A stretch of DNA of 64,000 nt, taken from Brevibacillus fulvus (GTDB lineage Bacteria > Bacillota > Bacilli > Brevibacillales > Brevibacillaceae). The notes under the pieces were generated by a model. The model had not been told where the DNA came from and made no database searches. It saw only the letters and a program-made list of their open reading frames with translations. The translations under genes and the position numbers were made by a program. Where the stretch lies: contig NZ_JAFBEB010000001.1 in assembly GCF_016908525.1 (NCBI RefSeq), forward strand, positions 188,501-252,500, in the 5' to 3' direction. Positions 1 through 7,969 of this stretch are shown here, piece after piece; the first letter of the stretch is position 1; each line of letters begins with the position of its first letter.

Positions 1-120
1 ATGGTCAATCTGTGTCTGTCGCTTGACCATCGCATACTGGACGGACTCGTTTGCGGACGTTTCCTGCAAAGCGTCAAGCAAAAACTAGAAAACATAGGAC
101 CGGACACGCCGATTTACTAG
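1..120 (+). CDS. bkdB: Branched-chain 2-oxoacid dehydrogenase E2 (3' end)
   Basis: Only the last 39 residues and the TAG stop are inside the window; the reading frame is open at the left edge. The fragment contains the E2 acyltransferase catalytic motif DHRILDG (the family DHRxxDG, whose His takes part in acyl transfer to CoA) followed by the usual C-terminal helix and tail. E2 enzymes move the acyl group from lipoamide to CoA in 2-oxo acid dehydrogenase complexes. The wording around the motif and the downstream Bacillus-like gene order favour the branched-chain enzyme over the pyruvate or oxoglutarate ones, but a 39-residue fragment cannot decide that alone. Confidence 0.8.
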   Translation: MVNLCLSLDHRILDGLVCGRFLQSVKQKLENIGPDTPIY

Positions 121-163
121 GCTGACGAAATCCCGAAATCCTGTAAATAAAAGCAGGAAAGAG

Positions 164-203
164 CCAGTTGTCCTGAAAAGGAAGCTGGTTTTTTCTTTTT
201 TTT
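164..203 (+). terminator. Rho-independent terminator after bkdB
   Basis: An imperfect hairpin (CCAGTTGTCCT paired with AGGAAGCTGG, one bulge, loop GAAA) is followed by a run of Ts broken by one C. It lies 44 nt past the E2 stop codon and separates that operon from the secreted-protein genes. Confidence 0.75.
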
Positions 204-560
204 ACGAAAATCTGGAGAAGGATGAAACTTTTTTCCTGTTTGGCCGTCATACTTTAAGAAGACGTCCGTTTACTGAACGTTGGGAAGTGCTAAAATTCGA
301 TAAAATTTGATTAAATTTATATTAAACATTCCCTCGTCTCTCTATTTATGGTAAACTGGAGTCGATCTTGGTTGGTGGGTAAAAATTTTTTTATCAGGAG
401 GGGGCGATTGCGAACTGCGAACAAAGTTGTTGCCGACCTGCCGCTGAACTTGTTCCAAGTACGGCCGGCAAGCCGCTGAAGATCAACAGTTCACAAAGAG
501 AGCGAAGCACCCGTGAAACCACAGATAAGAAAAATTTTGAAGATTTTTTGGGAGGATAAT
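204..560 (+). promoter_or_regulatory. Long AT-rich leader upstream of the first acidic secreted protein
   Basis: These 357 nt hold no clear full-length gene. The part from about 290 to 360 is AT-rich and contains several overlapping -10-like hexamers (for example TAAAAT near 300) without one clearly best sigma-A pair, so a multi-start promoter is possible. The part from 396 onward contains a strong ribosome binding site and a 23-codon reading frame (408-479), annotated separately. Transcripts would carry a long untranslated leader before the gene at 561. Confidence 0.35.
408..479 (+). CDS. Possible 23-residue leader peptide
   Basis: A TTG codon at 408 follows AGGAGGGG (396-403) at good spacing and opens a 23-codon frame ending at TGA 477-479. 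The product has no recognisable motif. Its strong ribosome binding site is the only positive evidence; it sits in the long leader of a highly secreted-looking protein, where translated leaders are known in some Bacillales cell-wall protein operons. It could equally be chance. Confidence 0.2.
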   Translation: MRTANKVVADLPLNLFQVRPASR

Positions 561-1805
561 ATGAACAAACAGAAAAAAGTGCTGCCTTTCATGTTGGCCG
601 CTGCCGTAGCGACCACACCATTTTTTGCCGCAAACAGCGCATACGCTGTTAAAAACGTGGAAGTTGACGCCGATGACACCGATACTGGTGAAACGACCGA
701 TTATGAAATCACCTTTGAATTGGAAGAAGATTTGGACGAAGGTGACGAGATTATCATCACTTTCGACGATGAATTCGAAATTGATGAAGACATCGATGAA
801 AATGATGTGGAAGTTGAAAATAAAGAAGCGAATAAAGTTAAATACGATGAAGATGACAACTCCATCACCATCGAAGCGCCTGACGATTATGACGACGGTG
901 ACGAAATTACGGTTGAATTGAAGGACGTTATCACGAACCCGGATGATGATGACACCTACAAAATTACGGTAGAAACCGAGAACGATGACGATGACGACTA
1001 TGATAAAGTCGGTATCGGCGATGATGCGGACGATGACGACGATGAAGATTTCACCGTAACGACCGACAACAATTATGCCGGCAAACAAACTTCCTGGTTG
1101 CTGGAAGATTTGGATTTGGATGACGATTTGAAGAAAAATGAATGGTTGGAAGTCACTTTCCCTGACAAAGACATGCTGCCTGGCGACATTAAAAACAGCT
1201 ATGTCAAAATCAACGGTTCCAGCGTAAAAGGCGTTGAGATCAGCGGTTCGACCGTAAAATTGAAAGTGCCAACCGGTGCGGATGACGATGATGAGGCGGA
1301 AATCGAATTCAAACTGGCTGCCAGTGTCAACAACCCGACTTCTAAAAAAGACAACTACCATGTGAAAGTGAAATGGGATGGCAAAACCTACACTTCCGCT
1401 GACTATGAAGTCGTAAGCAATCCGGATGCAGACGAACAGCCAATTACGTTGTCCAGCAACAAAGCAGGGGAAAAATCGGGTTACACGATCGAAGCCAACT
1501 TTGATGACGAACAACTGAAACCATACTATCAATTGACCATTGAATTCCCGAGCTCGTTTGACCTGCCTTCTTCTATCAGCACCTCCTATGTAAAATTGAA
1601 CGGAACGAAAGCGAAATCGGTGAAAGTCGACGATAATGAAATTACGATCACGGCTTCCGGCAGTTTCTATTCTGACAACGATGTAAAAGTAGAGATCAGC
1701 TCCAGCGCAGGCATCAAAAACCCAAGCACCGCTGGCCAATATTCGCTCGATCTTTCCATTAACGACGCATCGATCACAACTGACAAGTTCAGCATCACGA
1801 AATAA
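561..1805 (+). CDS. Secreted acidic repeat-module protein 1
   Basis: A 414-residue exported protein of unknown function. ATG 561 follows GGGAGG at 550-554; an in-frame GTG at 513 has no good ribosome binding site. Residues 1-29 are a classic signal peptide (KQKK, hydrophobic core, cleavage after AYA). The mature part is three copies of one roughly 120-residue beta-rich module: about 31-150, 165-288 and 294-412. Each contains a 'GDEIxITF' type strand, a 'VxxNG' turn, an 'ITI/VKL' strand and an 'I.NP' segment followed by 'Y.I.V'. Module 1 is extremely rich in Asp/Glu, with runs such as DDADDDDDEDF near 155-164, while module 3 is ordinary. There is no LPXTG or SLH motif, so how it stays at the surface is unclear. 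It is paired with a longer paralogue 48 nt downstream. Confidence 0.75.
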   Translation: MNKQKKVLPFMLAAAVATTPFFAANSAYAVKNVEVDADDTDTGETTDYEITFELEEDLDEGDEIIITFDDEFEIDEDIDENDVEVENKEANKVKYDEDDNSITIEAPDDYDDGDEITVELKDVITNPDDDDTYKITVETENDDDDDYDKVGIGDDADDDDDEDFTVTTDNNYAGKQTSWLLEDLDLDDDLKKNEWLEVTFPDKDMLPGDIKNSYVKINGSSVKGVEISGSTVKLKVPTGADDDDEAEIEFKLAASVNNPTSKKDNYHVKVKWDGKTYTSADYEVVSNPDADEQPITLSSNKAGEKSGYTIEANFDDEQLKPYYQLTIEFPSSFDLPSSISTSYVKLNGTKAKSVKVDDNEITITASGSFYSDNDVKVEISSSAGIKNPSTAGQYSLDLSINDASITTDKFSITK

Positions 1806-1853
1806 TCGATAGTGAGAAAAAGCTGTTACTTTCAGTTATAGGAGGATTCTGTC

Positions 1854-4040
1854 ATGGAGAAACGTAAAAGGGTTTTGCCTGTAATGATGGCTGCGACGAT
1901 CGCAACCGTTCCGTTTCTTTCCGTGCCGCAAGCCTATGCCGTCACCGACGTGAGTGTTGACGCCGATGATACAGACACAGATGAGGAAACGGACTATACG
2001 ATTGAATTTGAAATCGAGGAAGATTTGGACGAAGGTGATGAAATTACCATCACCTTCGATGACGAATTTGAGATCGATGACGATATCGATGAGGGTGACG
2101 TCGAAGTAGATGGAGACGAACCAAACGACGTCTCCTACGATGACGACGATAATTCAATCACGATTGAAGTGCCGGACGACTATGAAGAGGGTGACACCAT
2201 CACCGTCGATATTTTCGGTGTTATCACCAATCCGGAAGACGATGACGATTATAAGATTACCGTCGAAACGGAAAACGACGACGATGACGATTATGACTAT
2301 GTCGAAATCGGCGATGGTGACGATGATGACGACGACGGCGAATTCGATGTAGATATATCTACGGATGAAGAATACGAGGAAGCAAAATGGGTCTTTGACA
2401 ACTTTGATCTCGACGATGAGTTGGAAGAAGATGAAGAAATCGTCATCACTTTCCCGGATGAAGACATGCTGCCGAGTGATATCGATACCGAAGATGTCGA
2501 GATTAACGGTGAAGAGGTGGATGATGTCGAAGTCGATGACGATGAGGTCACGATCACCATTCCATCTGATGTCGATGGAGATGACCTCGATGAGATCGTG
2601 TTCAAAAAATCGGCCGGCATTGAGACTCCGGAAGAGGACGATGACTATACGATTACCCTCGAGTATATGGATGAAGAGTATGAATCGGAGGAATTCGATA
2701 TCGACGGCGATGGCAACTCAAGCAGTTCTTCCGCATCATCCAGTTCTGCTGCCGATATCGATTTCCCGGTTTCCTTGTCCAGCATTACGACAGGAGCTGC
2801 GTCCAGTTTCTCGTTTGAGGCCAATTTTGGCAACAGCAAACTGAAGGCGGGCGATGATGTCGTCATTCAGTTCCCGGCTGGAACGACAATGCCAACTTTT
2901 CTGACTACGTCCAACTTTACCATAAACGGCAGAACGGTCAGCAAAGCGTCGGTCACCGGCAACCGGTTGTATCTGACCGCTCCCAGCGGCATGGGTACAA
3001 CCAATACGGTGCGTGTGGTGATCAGTTCGAGTGCGGGGATCACCCATCCGAAAACCCCAGGTTCTTATTCATTGTCAATGACCGTGGATGGCAAGACGAT
3101 TACGTCCGACAGTTTCACAATCCGCGATGCTGTGGCGACTCCAGTGACATCGACTCCGTCGACAACACCAGCGACCACGACGACGCCAGCACCGGCTGCG
3201 AGTGCGGTAAACAACAGCACGGCTACCGTTTACTTGCAAACGACGGCGTTGAACGCACCGGCAGGCTTTAACATCGAAATCAAAGGGATGGGCATGCCGT
3301 TGCGAAAAGGGCAAGATTTTATTGAGGTTGTCCTTCCGGCAGGCTTCAAAGTTCCTGCTTATATCGCGACAACGAATGTGTCGGTTAACCGGGTGAATGC
3401 CAACTACGTTGCAGTGCGCGGCAACAACCTGTTGATTTATCCTGGCCAAGATATTCCGGCCGGGACGGCTGCCAGCATCATTATCAGCAATAAGGGCGGC
3501 ATCAAGACACCTTCGGCAAAAGGCGTCTACAATGTAAGTCTGTATAATTCGGAAGAAAAAGGTGTGCTGTTCTCTCGTCCGGTTAGTGTTGGCGGAGCTC
3601 CGTTGCCAAAAGTGACGACACCGGCACCGGCTGCATCGAAACCTGCGGCGACAACGCCTGCTTTTACGATTCCGGCGGGGGCAGCCAGCATGAAGCTGAA
3701 TGTCGCTTCCTTTACATTGAACGGCAAAACCTACCCGGTTAGTGTCGCGCCGTATGTATCGGCAGATACGACGATGGTTCCTGCACAGTTCTTTAAAGAA
3801 GCATTGGCGCTCTCAACGATCTGGGATCAAAAAACCGTTTCAATTGTCAGCGGCACTACCGTGGCTCGTTTGACGGTTGGGTCCAATCAGGCTGTGATCG
3901 GCAATACGTCCGTCACATTGCCAACCGCTGTCCAGTTGAAAAACGGTATGCCGATGGTTCCGGTTCGTGCCATTGCGGAAAAACTCGGCTATAAAGTCGG
4001 ATATGACCCAAAAACCGGTGCATTTTACGTGTATAAATAG
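1854..4040 (+). CDS. Secreted acidic repeat-module protein 2 with stalk domain
   Basis: A 728-residue exported paralogue of the preceding gene; ATG 1854 follows AGGAGG at good spacing. Signal peptide 1-29, cut after AYA. Modules: about 31-152 and 165-283 (both strongly acidic), a Ser linker 289-299, then neutral modules at about 303-424 and 457-578 separated by Thr/Pro/Ala linkers (429-455, 585-605). Residues about 612-728 resemble the copper amine oxidase N-terminal (stalk) domain common on Firmicute surface proteins: a 'F.LNGK.Y' start, 'MVPAQFF', and 'MVPVRAIAEKLGYKV' near the end. The architecture suggests a cell-envelope protein; the acidic modules might bind cations such as calcium or keep the surface hydrated, which is inference. 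Probably co-transcribed with the upstream gene. Confidence 0.75.
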   Translation: MEKRKRVLPVMMAATIATVPFLSVPQAYAVTDVSVDADDTDTDEETDYTIEFEIEEDLDEGDEITITFDDEFEIDDDIDEGDVEVDGDEPNDVSYDDDDNSITIEVPDDYEEGDTITVDIFGVITNPEDDDDYKITVETENDDDDDYDYVEIGDGDDDDDDGEFDVDISTDEEYEEAKWVFDNFDLDDELEEDEEIVITFPDEDMLPSDIDTEDVEINGEEVDDVEVDDDEVTITIPSDVDGDDLDEIVFKKSAGIETPEEDDDYTITLEYMDEEYESEEFDIDGDGNSSSSSASSSSAADIDFPVSLSSITTGAASSFSFEANFGNSKLKAGDDVVIQFPAGTTMPTFLTTSNFTINGRTVSKASVTGNRLYLTAPSGMGTTNTVRVVISSSAGITHPKTPGSYSLSMTVDGKTITSDSFTIRDAVATPVTSTPSTTPATTTTPAPAASAVNNSTATVYLQTTALNAPAGFNIEIKGMGMPLRKGQDFIEVVLPAGFKVPAYIATTNVSVNRVNANYVAVRGNNLLIYPGQDIPAGTAASIIISNKGGIKTPSAKGVYNVSLYNSEEKGVLFSRPVSVGGAPLPKVTTPAPAASKPAATTPAFTIPAGAASMKLNVASFTLNGKTYPVSVAPYVSADTTMVPAQFFKEALALSTIWDQKTVSIVSGTTVARLTVGSNQAVIGNTSVTLPTAVQLKNGMPMVPVRAIAEKLGYKVGYDPKTGAFYVYK

Positions 4041-4074
4041 AACAGGAACAACTTCTCGGCAAGAGAGGGAGGGC

Positions 4075-4119
4075 AAGCTGACGTCTGGTTTGAAACAGGC
4101 GTCAGCTTGTTTCGTTTTT
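4075..4119 (+). terminator. Strong terminator after the acidic-protein pair
   Basis: A 13-bp stem (AAGCTGACGTCTG paired with CAGGCGTCAGCTT, one G-T pair) with an 8-nt loop is followed by TGTTTCGTTTTT. It ends the two-gene secreted-protein unit. Confidence 0.85.
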
Positions 4120-4139
4120 GAGCGGATGATAACGGTTTC

Positions 4140-4235
4140 CTATGTCTGGAAATAGACAACGGCAGGCAGGACAAGAGACAAAACGAGTATAACGATAAGA
4201 ATTTTGGACAACAGCGCGATCGTCGATTTCTTCAT
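4140..4235 (-). CDS. 31-residue membrane micro-protein, Prli42-like candidate
   Basis: ATG at 4235 (minus strand) follows a near-ideal ribosome binding site, TAAGGAGGT, with 5-nt spacing. The product is 31 residues: a short basic start (KKST), a single hydrophobic helix from about residue 7 to 28 and a short polar tail. Size, topology and location beside yqjC-yqjD-yqjE homologues match Prli42, the 31-residue membrane anchor of the stressosome described in Listeria. A sigma-A promoter lies 90 nt upstream (4325-4353). The existence of the gene is well supported; the Prli42 identity is inferred from size and context, since such short sequences are hard to compare by eye. Confidence 0.7.
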   Translation of the reverse strand: MKKSTIALLSKILIVILVLSLVLPAVVYFQT

Positions 4236-4324
4236 TCTGACCTCCTTAAAAAGTAGTTTCATGTCGCAGTTGCCGCAACGGCGAAGGGAAAATAGCAGTT
4301 CGTAAAGGAAGGTATCTTTACAAG

Positions 4325-4353
4325 ATTGTACCCAACTCTCACAATTGTGGCAA
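4325..4353 (-). promoter_or_regulatory. Sigma-A promoter of the Prli42-like gene
   Basis: On the minus strand TTGCCA (4353-4348) and TACAAT (4330-4325) are separated by exactly 17 bp. The predicted start near 4318 gives an 80-nt leader to the 31-residue gene at 4235. Confidence 0.6.
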
Positions 4354-4480
4354 CATCGGCTGATTGACTGACATTCATCCCAACGCGGCATTCTGCGGGC
4401 GGTTTGGTTATCCTTCTTCTGGAGCGGGCATAAGCATTTGGTATGAAGCTGGCGAGAAAACGCGCTGAGTAAGAGAGGGA

Positions 4481-4996
4481 TTGCCATTGCGAGAGATTGT
4501 GGCTGGTTTTGCGGCATGGAGCGGCTCAAACGGGACGAAGCACATCCCTGGCGGCAAGTTCGCGCATATTGGTGTTGCGGTGAAGCGAATCGAAGCGGTG
4601 CTGCCTTTTTATTGTGAGCAGCTCGGAATGTTGCTGCTTCAGCAGGAAGTGGTCGATCGAGAGCAAGTGAAAATCTGTATGCTTGGATGTGGCGAGATGC
4701 GGCTTGAACTATTGGAGCCGCTCGGTACGGAAAGTCCGGTAGGCAAATTTTTGCGCAAAAGAGGAGAGGGAATGCATCATCTCGCTTTTGAGGTACGGGA
4801 TATAGAGCAGCAGCTCGCTCATTTGCGCAACCAAGGAGTGCGTCTGCTTGATGAGTGCCCGAGGCAGGGGGCAAACGACAGCCTGATTGCTTTTTTGCAT
4901 CCACAGGCCGCCAGCGGTGTGTTGATCGAATTAATCCAATCCCTTCCGCGAAAGGAGTCCGGTGATGAGCGAGCTGATCCAGCAGAAAATCGATGA
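4481..4996 (+). CDS. yqjC: Methylmalonyl-CoA epimerase (VOC family)
   Basis: Predicted to interconvert the (R) and (S) epimers of methylmalonyl-CoA in propionyl-CoA metabolism. The conserved part begins at about residue 26 with the 'F.HIGVAVKRIEA' strand that carries the first metal-binding His; 'MHHLAFEVRDIE' around residue 105 carries a second, and 'VLIELIQ' near the end carries the Glu typical of this vicinal-oxygen-chelate family. TTG 4481 and TTG 4487 are both possible starts behind AGAGAGGG; the family is about 135-140 residues, so the first 25 residues are extra. The end overlaps the next gene by 32 nt, indicating coupled translation with the carboxyltransferase, as in B. subtilis yqjC-yqjD. 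Confidence 0.85.
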   Translation: MPLREIVAGFAAWSGSNGTKHIPGGKFAHIGVAVKRIEAVLPFYCEQLGMLLLQQEVVDREQVKICMLGCGEMRLELLEPLGTESPVGKFLRKRGEGMHHLAFEVRDIEQQLAHLRNQGVRLLDECPRQGANDSLIAFLHPQAASGVLIELIQSLPRKESGDERADPAENR

Positions 4997-6521
4997 GCTC
5001 CATTGGCGCAAACGGTTGATCGAACAGGGAGGAGGGGATGATCGGATTGCGGCCCAGCGCGATCGCGGCAAACAGACGGCCAGAGAGAGACTGGCGCTCT
5101 TGCTGGATTCCGGAAGTTTTGTGGAACTGAATTCATTTGTGACGGGGCGATCGACTTCATTGGCGTGCGAGTATGGCGAGGCTCCTGGCGAAGGAGTTGT
5201 CACTGGCTATGGCAAAATCAATAAACGTTTGGTGTTTGTGTTTGCCCAAGATTTTACCGTGTTCGGCGGGGCGCTGGGGGAGATGCACGCGAAAAAAATT
5301 GCGGCGATTATGGACTTGGCCGGCAAGACGGGCGCTCCTTTGATCGGGTTGAATGACTCCGGAGGTGCCCGCATTCAGGAAGGAGTGGCTGCTCTGGACG
5401 GATACGGGCAAATCTTTTACCGAAACGTGCGCTATTCCGGATTGATACCGCAAATTTCGGTCATCCTTGGCCCGTGCGCTGGCGGAGCCGTCTATTCGCC
5501 GGCTTTGACGGATTTTTTGCTGATGGTCGAACATACTTCGCAAATGTTCATCACCGGTCCGAAAGTGACGGAGACGGTGACAGGAGAGAAAATAAGCAGC
5601 GAAGAATTGGGCGGAGCTCGCGTCCACGCTGCTCTCAGCGGCAACGTGCATTTCACAGCCGCAACGGAAAACGACGTCTTTTACCAGCTCCGCCAGTTGC
5701 TCAGTTATTTGCCGCAAAACTGTCGGGAAATGCCTCCCGTTTTGCCGTATGACGGGCCAGAGCGCGACTGGATCGAGGAACTCATCGAAACCGTGCCGGC
5801 TGTCGGAACGAAAGCATATGACGTGAAAAAGCTGCTCCAGCTGATTGTTGATTATGGTGACTTTCTGGAGGTGCAGGCCGAATTCGCCAAAAATGTTGTC
5901 GTCGGATTCGGGCGTATCAACGGTCACAGTGTGGGGATTGTCGCCAATCAGCCGAAATATATGGCTGGCGGATTGGACATTGATGCGTCCGACAAGCTCT
6001 CCCGTTTTGTCCGCACTTGCGACTGTTTCAATATTCCTCTGATTACGTTTGTGGATGTGCCTGGATTTTATCCCGGATTGGTACAGGAGCATGGCGGACT
6101 GATCCGCCACGGGGCAAAGATTTTGTATGCGTATGCGGAAGCAACTGTGCCAAAAATTTCCGTGATTACGCGCAAAGCGTATGGAGGCGCTTTTGTAGCG
6201 CTCAACTCCAAAGCGATGGGAGCCGACCTCGTTTTTGCCTGGCCGCAAGCTGAAATGGCCGTGATGGGACCGGAGGCGGCGGTGGCCATCATCTACGCAA
6301 AACAGATTCGCCAAAGCGCCGAGCCGAAACAAACACGCTTGGACAAAATCAGTGAATATCGCCGCCGGTTTGCCAATCCTTATGTGGCGGCCGGATATGG
6401 CATGGTCGACGAGGTGATTGATCCGCGGGCGACCCGGCTGCATCTCAAAAGGTCTCTCGAGCTGTTGCAACAGAAACAGGAGCAGCGCCCGACAAAGAAG
6501 CACGGCAATATTCCGCTGTAA
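4965..6521 (+). CDS. yqjD: Acyl-CoA carboxylase carboxyltransferase subunit
   Basis: A 518-residue carboxyltransferase of the propionyl-CoA carboxylase beta / methylmalonyl-CoA decarboxylase alpha family, which moves CO2 between biotin and an acyl-CoA. ATG 4965 follows AAAGGAG with 7-nt spacing. Both crotonase-like halves are present: 'GGARIQEGVAAL' and 'GPCAGGAVYSPAL' in the N half (around residues 130-185), 'GGLDIDASDKLSRFVR', 'FVDVPGFYPG' and 'RKAYGGAFVALNSKAMGAD' in the C half (around 330-430). No biotin carboxylase or biotin carrier gene is adjacent, so partners must be encoded elsewhere. It sits in a yqjC-yqjD-yqjE arrangement. Confidence 0.9.
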   Translation: MSELIQQKIDELHWRKRLIEQGGGDDRIAAQRDRGKQTARERLALLLDSGSFVELNSFVTGRSTSLACEYGEAPGEGVVTGYGKINKRLVFVFAQDFTVFGGALGEMHAKKIAAIMDLAGKTGAPLIGLNDSGGARIQEGVAALDGYGQIFYRNVRYSGLIPQISVILGPCAGGAVYSPALTDFLLMVEHTSQMFITGPKVTETVTGEKISSEELGGARVHAALSGNVHFTAATENDVFYQLRQLLSYLPQNCREMPPVLPYDGPERDWIEELIETVPAVGTKAYDVKKLLQLIVDYGDFLEVQAEFAKNVVVGFGRINGHSVGIVANQPKYMAGGLDIDASDKLSRFVRTCDCFNIPLITFVDVPGFYPGLVQEHGGLIRHGAKILYAYAEATVPKISVITRKAYGGAFVALNSKAMGADLVFAWPQAEMAVMGPEAAVAIIYAKQIRQSAEPKQTRLDKISEYRRRFANPYVAAGYGMVDEVIDPRATRLHLKRSLELLQQKQEQRPTKKHGNIPL

Positions 6522-6668
6522 AAACGGAAATGGTTGGGTTATACTTAAAGAGATTTGAAAGACAACCCCATCCGGTGCTTAAAGTAGGGTGGATGAGCGA
6601 TGGGTTACCTCAAGGAGCGGATATCCTTGGGGTGGTTTTACATAGAACCGATATAGGAGGAAACTTCG

Positions 6669-7784
6669 ATGGTCAATCAAGAACGCTTGTTACAAGAATT
6701 TCTGGAACTCGTGCAAATTGACAGTGAAACTAAAAATGAGGGTCAGATCAGCAAAGTGCTGAAAGAAAAATTGCTTGCCATGGGTTTTACCGTAGAAGAG
6801 GATGATGCTGCGGCAAAAACAGGACATGGTGCCAACAACCTGATCGCTACGCTGGAAGGAACAGCCAAAGGGCCGACGATCATGTTCAGCAGTCATATGG
6901 ATACAGTTGTACCTGGAAATGGCGTTAAACCGTCGATCAAAGATGGATATGTCGTTTCAGATGGCACAACCATTCTGGGAGCAGACGATAAAGCGGGGAT
7001 TTCCGCCATCTTTGAAGCCATTCGCACCTTAAAAGAGAAAAACTTGCCGCATCCAACGATTCAAGTCGTGATTACCGTCGGCGAGGAGTCCGGATTGGTC
7101 GGTTCCCGGGCGATGGATAGCAGTTTGTTGAAAGCCGACATGGGCTTCATTTTTGACTCGGACGGAAAAGTTGGCGAAGTGATTGTCGCCGGTGCGGGTC
7201 AATACCGGATTATTACCAAAATCTATGGCAAAGCGGCGCACGCCGGGGTAAATCCGGAAGATGGCGTAAGTGCGATCACCGTCGCTAGCAAGGCTATTTC
7301 CCGGATGCCGTTGGGCCGGATCGATGCCGATACAACTGCCAACATCGGCCGCATCGAGGGTGGCAAAGCGTTCAACATTGTAACGGAATATGCGGAGATC
7401 TGGTCGGAAGCGCGCAGTCTGGTCATGGACAAATTGGAAGCGCAAGTGAAAAAAATGACGACCGCTTTCGAGGAAGCCGCTGCCGAAATGGGTGCACGCT
7501 GCGAAAATGAAGTGATCTTTATGTACCATGGTTACAAATATGACAGTGAAACACCTGTCGTGAAAAAGGCGATTGAGGCAGTCAAACGGGTAGGGCGTGA
7601 ACCAAAACTGGAAAAGAGCGGCGGCGGAAGCGACGGAAACGTGTTCAACGGATATGGAATCCCTAGCGTAAATCTCGGGATCGGCTATGAAGAGATTCAT
7701 ACCAAAAATGAGCGGATGCCAATTGAAGAACTGTATAAAGCGTCGGAATTGGCACTGGCGATCATTGCGGAAGTGTTGGAATAG
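6669..7784 (+). CDS. yqjE: M20 family metallopeptidase (PepT-like)
   Basis: A 371-residue co-catalytic zinc peptidase or amidohydrolase of the M20 family, similar to peptidase T and B. subtilis YqjE. ATG 6669 follows ATAGGAGG. The metal site is visible: 'SSHMDTVVPG' (His and Asp around residues 76-78), 'LGADDKAGISA' (bridging Asp around 105), 'VGEESGLVGS' (catalytic Glu pair around 138) and 'DSDG' (around 160), with 'HTKNE' near the C-terminus. The lid domain lies between about 180 and 290. Substrate is unknown; a short-peptide or acylamino acid substrate is likely. A 147-nt gap separates it from yqjD, and a terminator follows. Confidence 0.88.
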   Translation: MVNQERLLQEFLELVQIDSETKNEGQISKVLKEKLLAMGFTVEEDDAAAKTGHGANNLIATLEGTAKGPTIMFSSHMDTVVPGNGVKPSIKDGYVVSDGTTILGADDKAGISAIFEAIRTLKEKNLPHPTIQVVITVGEESGLVGSRAMDSSLLKADMGFIFDSDGKVGEVIVAGAGQYRIITKIYGKAAHAGVNPEDGVSAITVASKAISRMPLGRIDADTTANIGRIEGGKAFNIVTEYAEIWSEARSLVMDKLEAQVKKMTTAFEEAAAEMGARCENEVIFMYHGYKYDSETPVVKKAIEAVKRVGREPKLEKSGGGSDGNVFNGYGIPSVNLGIGYEEIHTKNERMPIEELYKASELALAIIAEVLE

Positions 7785-7812
7785 TTTAGAGCCGTTTTGC
7801 CCGTCAACATGG

Positions 7813-7843
7813 AAAAAACCCGGAGCCATCCGGGTTTTTCTCA
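7813..7843 (+). terminator. Terminator after yqjE
   Basis: AAAAACCCGGA and TCCGGGTTTTT form a perfect 11-bp stem with a GCCA loop; the T-run of the second arm is continuous with the tail. Confidence 0.85.
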
Positions 7844-7969
7844 TTAGCGGGGGGAATTCGGATACACTAGATAGGCGGCCAGTCTATTCTTTCAGACCGT
7901 CTTGGCCATGGCTATGGAAAACGTTGGGTATGGCAATCGCGCTTTTGTCCGGCGTCCGTGTGACAGACC

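Noticed and set aside
513-560. 16-codon upstream extension of the first acidic protein (GTG 513)
   Set aside because: It has no good ribosome binding site, and it would put extra residues ahead of a textbook signal peptide that starts at ATG 561.
483-1739. Long minus-strand open frame of 418 codons opposite the first acidic-protein gene
   Set aside because: Runs of GAY/GAN codons leave few stops on the opposite strand. The frame has no ribosome binding site and a Phe/Val/Ile-rich nonsense composition, and the plus-strand frame has a signal peptide and paralogue.
1854-2700. Asp/Glu-rich runs as a sequencing or low-complexity artefact
   Set aside because: The codons vary (GAT, GAC, GAA, GAG), the frame is intact, and the hydrophobic pattern of the module persists through the acidic stretches in both genes.
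4236-5003. Minus-strand open frame of 287 codons ending in the Prli42-like sequence
   Set aside because: Only the last 31 codons have a proper start and ribosome binding site; the rest is antisense to yqjC.
5157-6503. Minus-strand open frame of 448 codons
   Set aside because: It is antisense to the highly conserved carboxyltransferase gene and has no recognisable domain.
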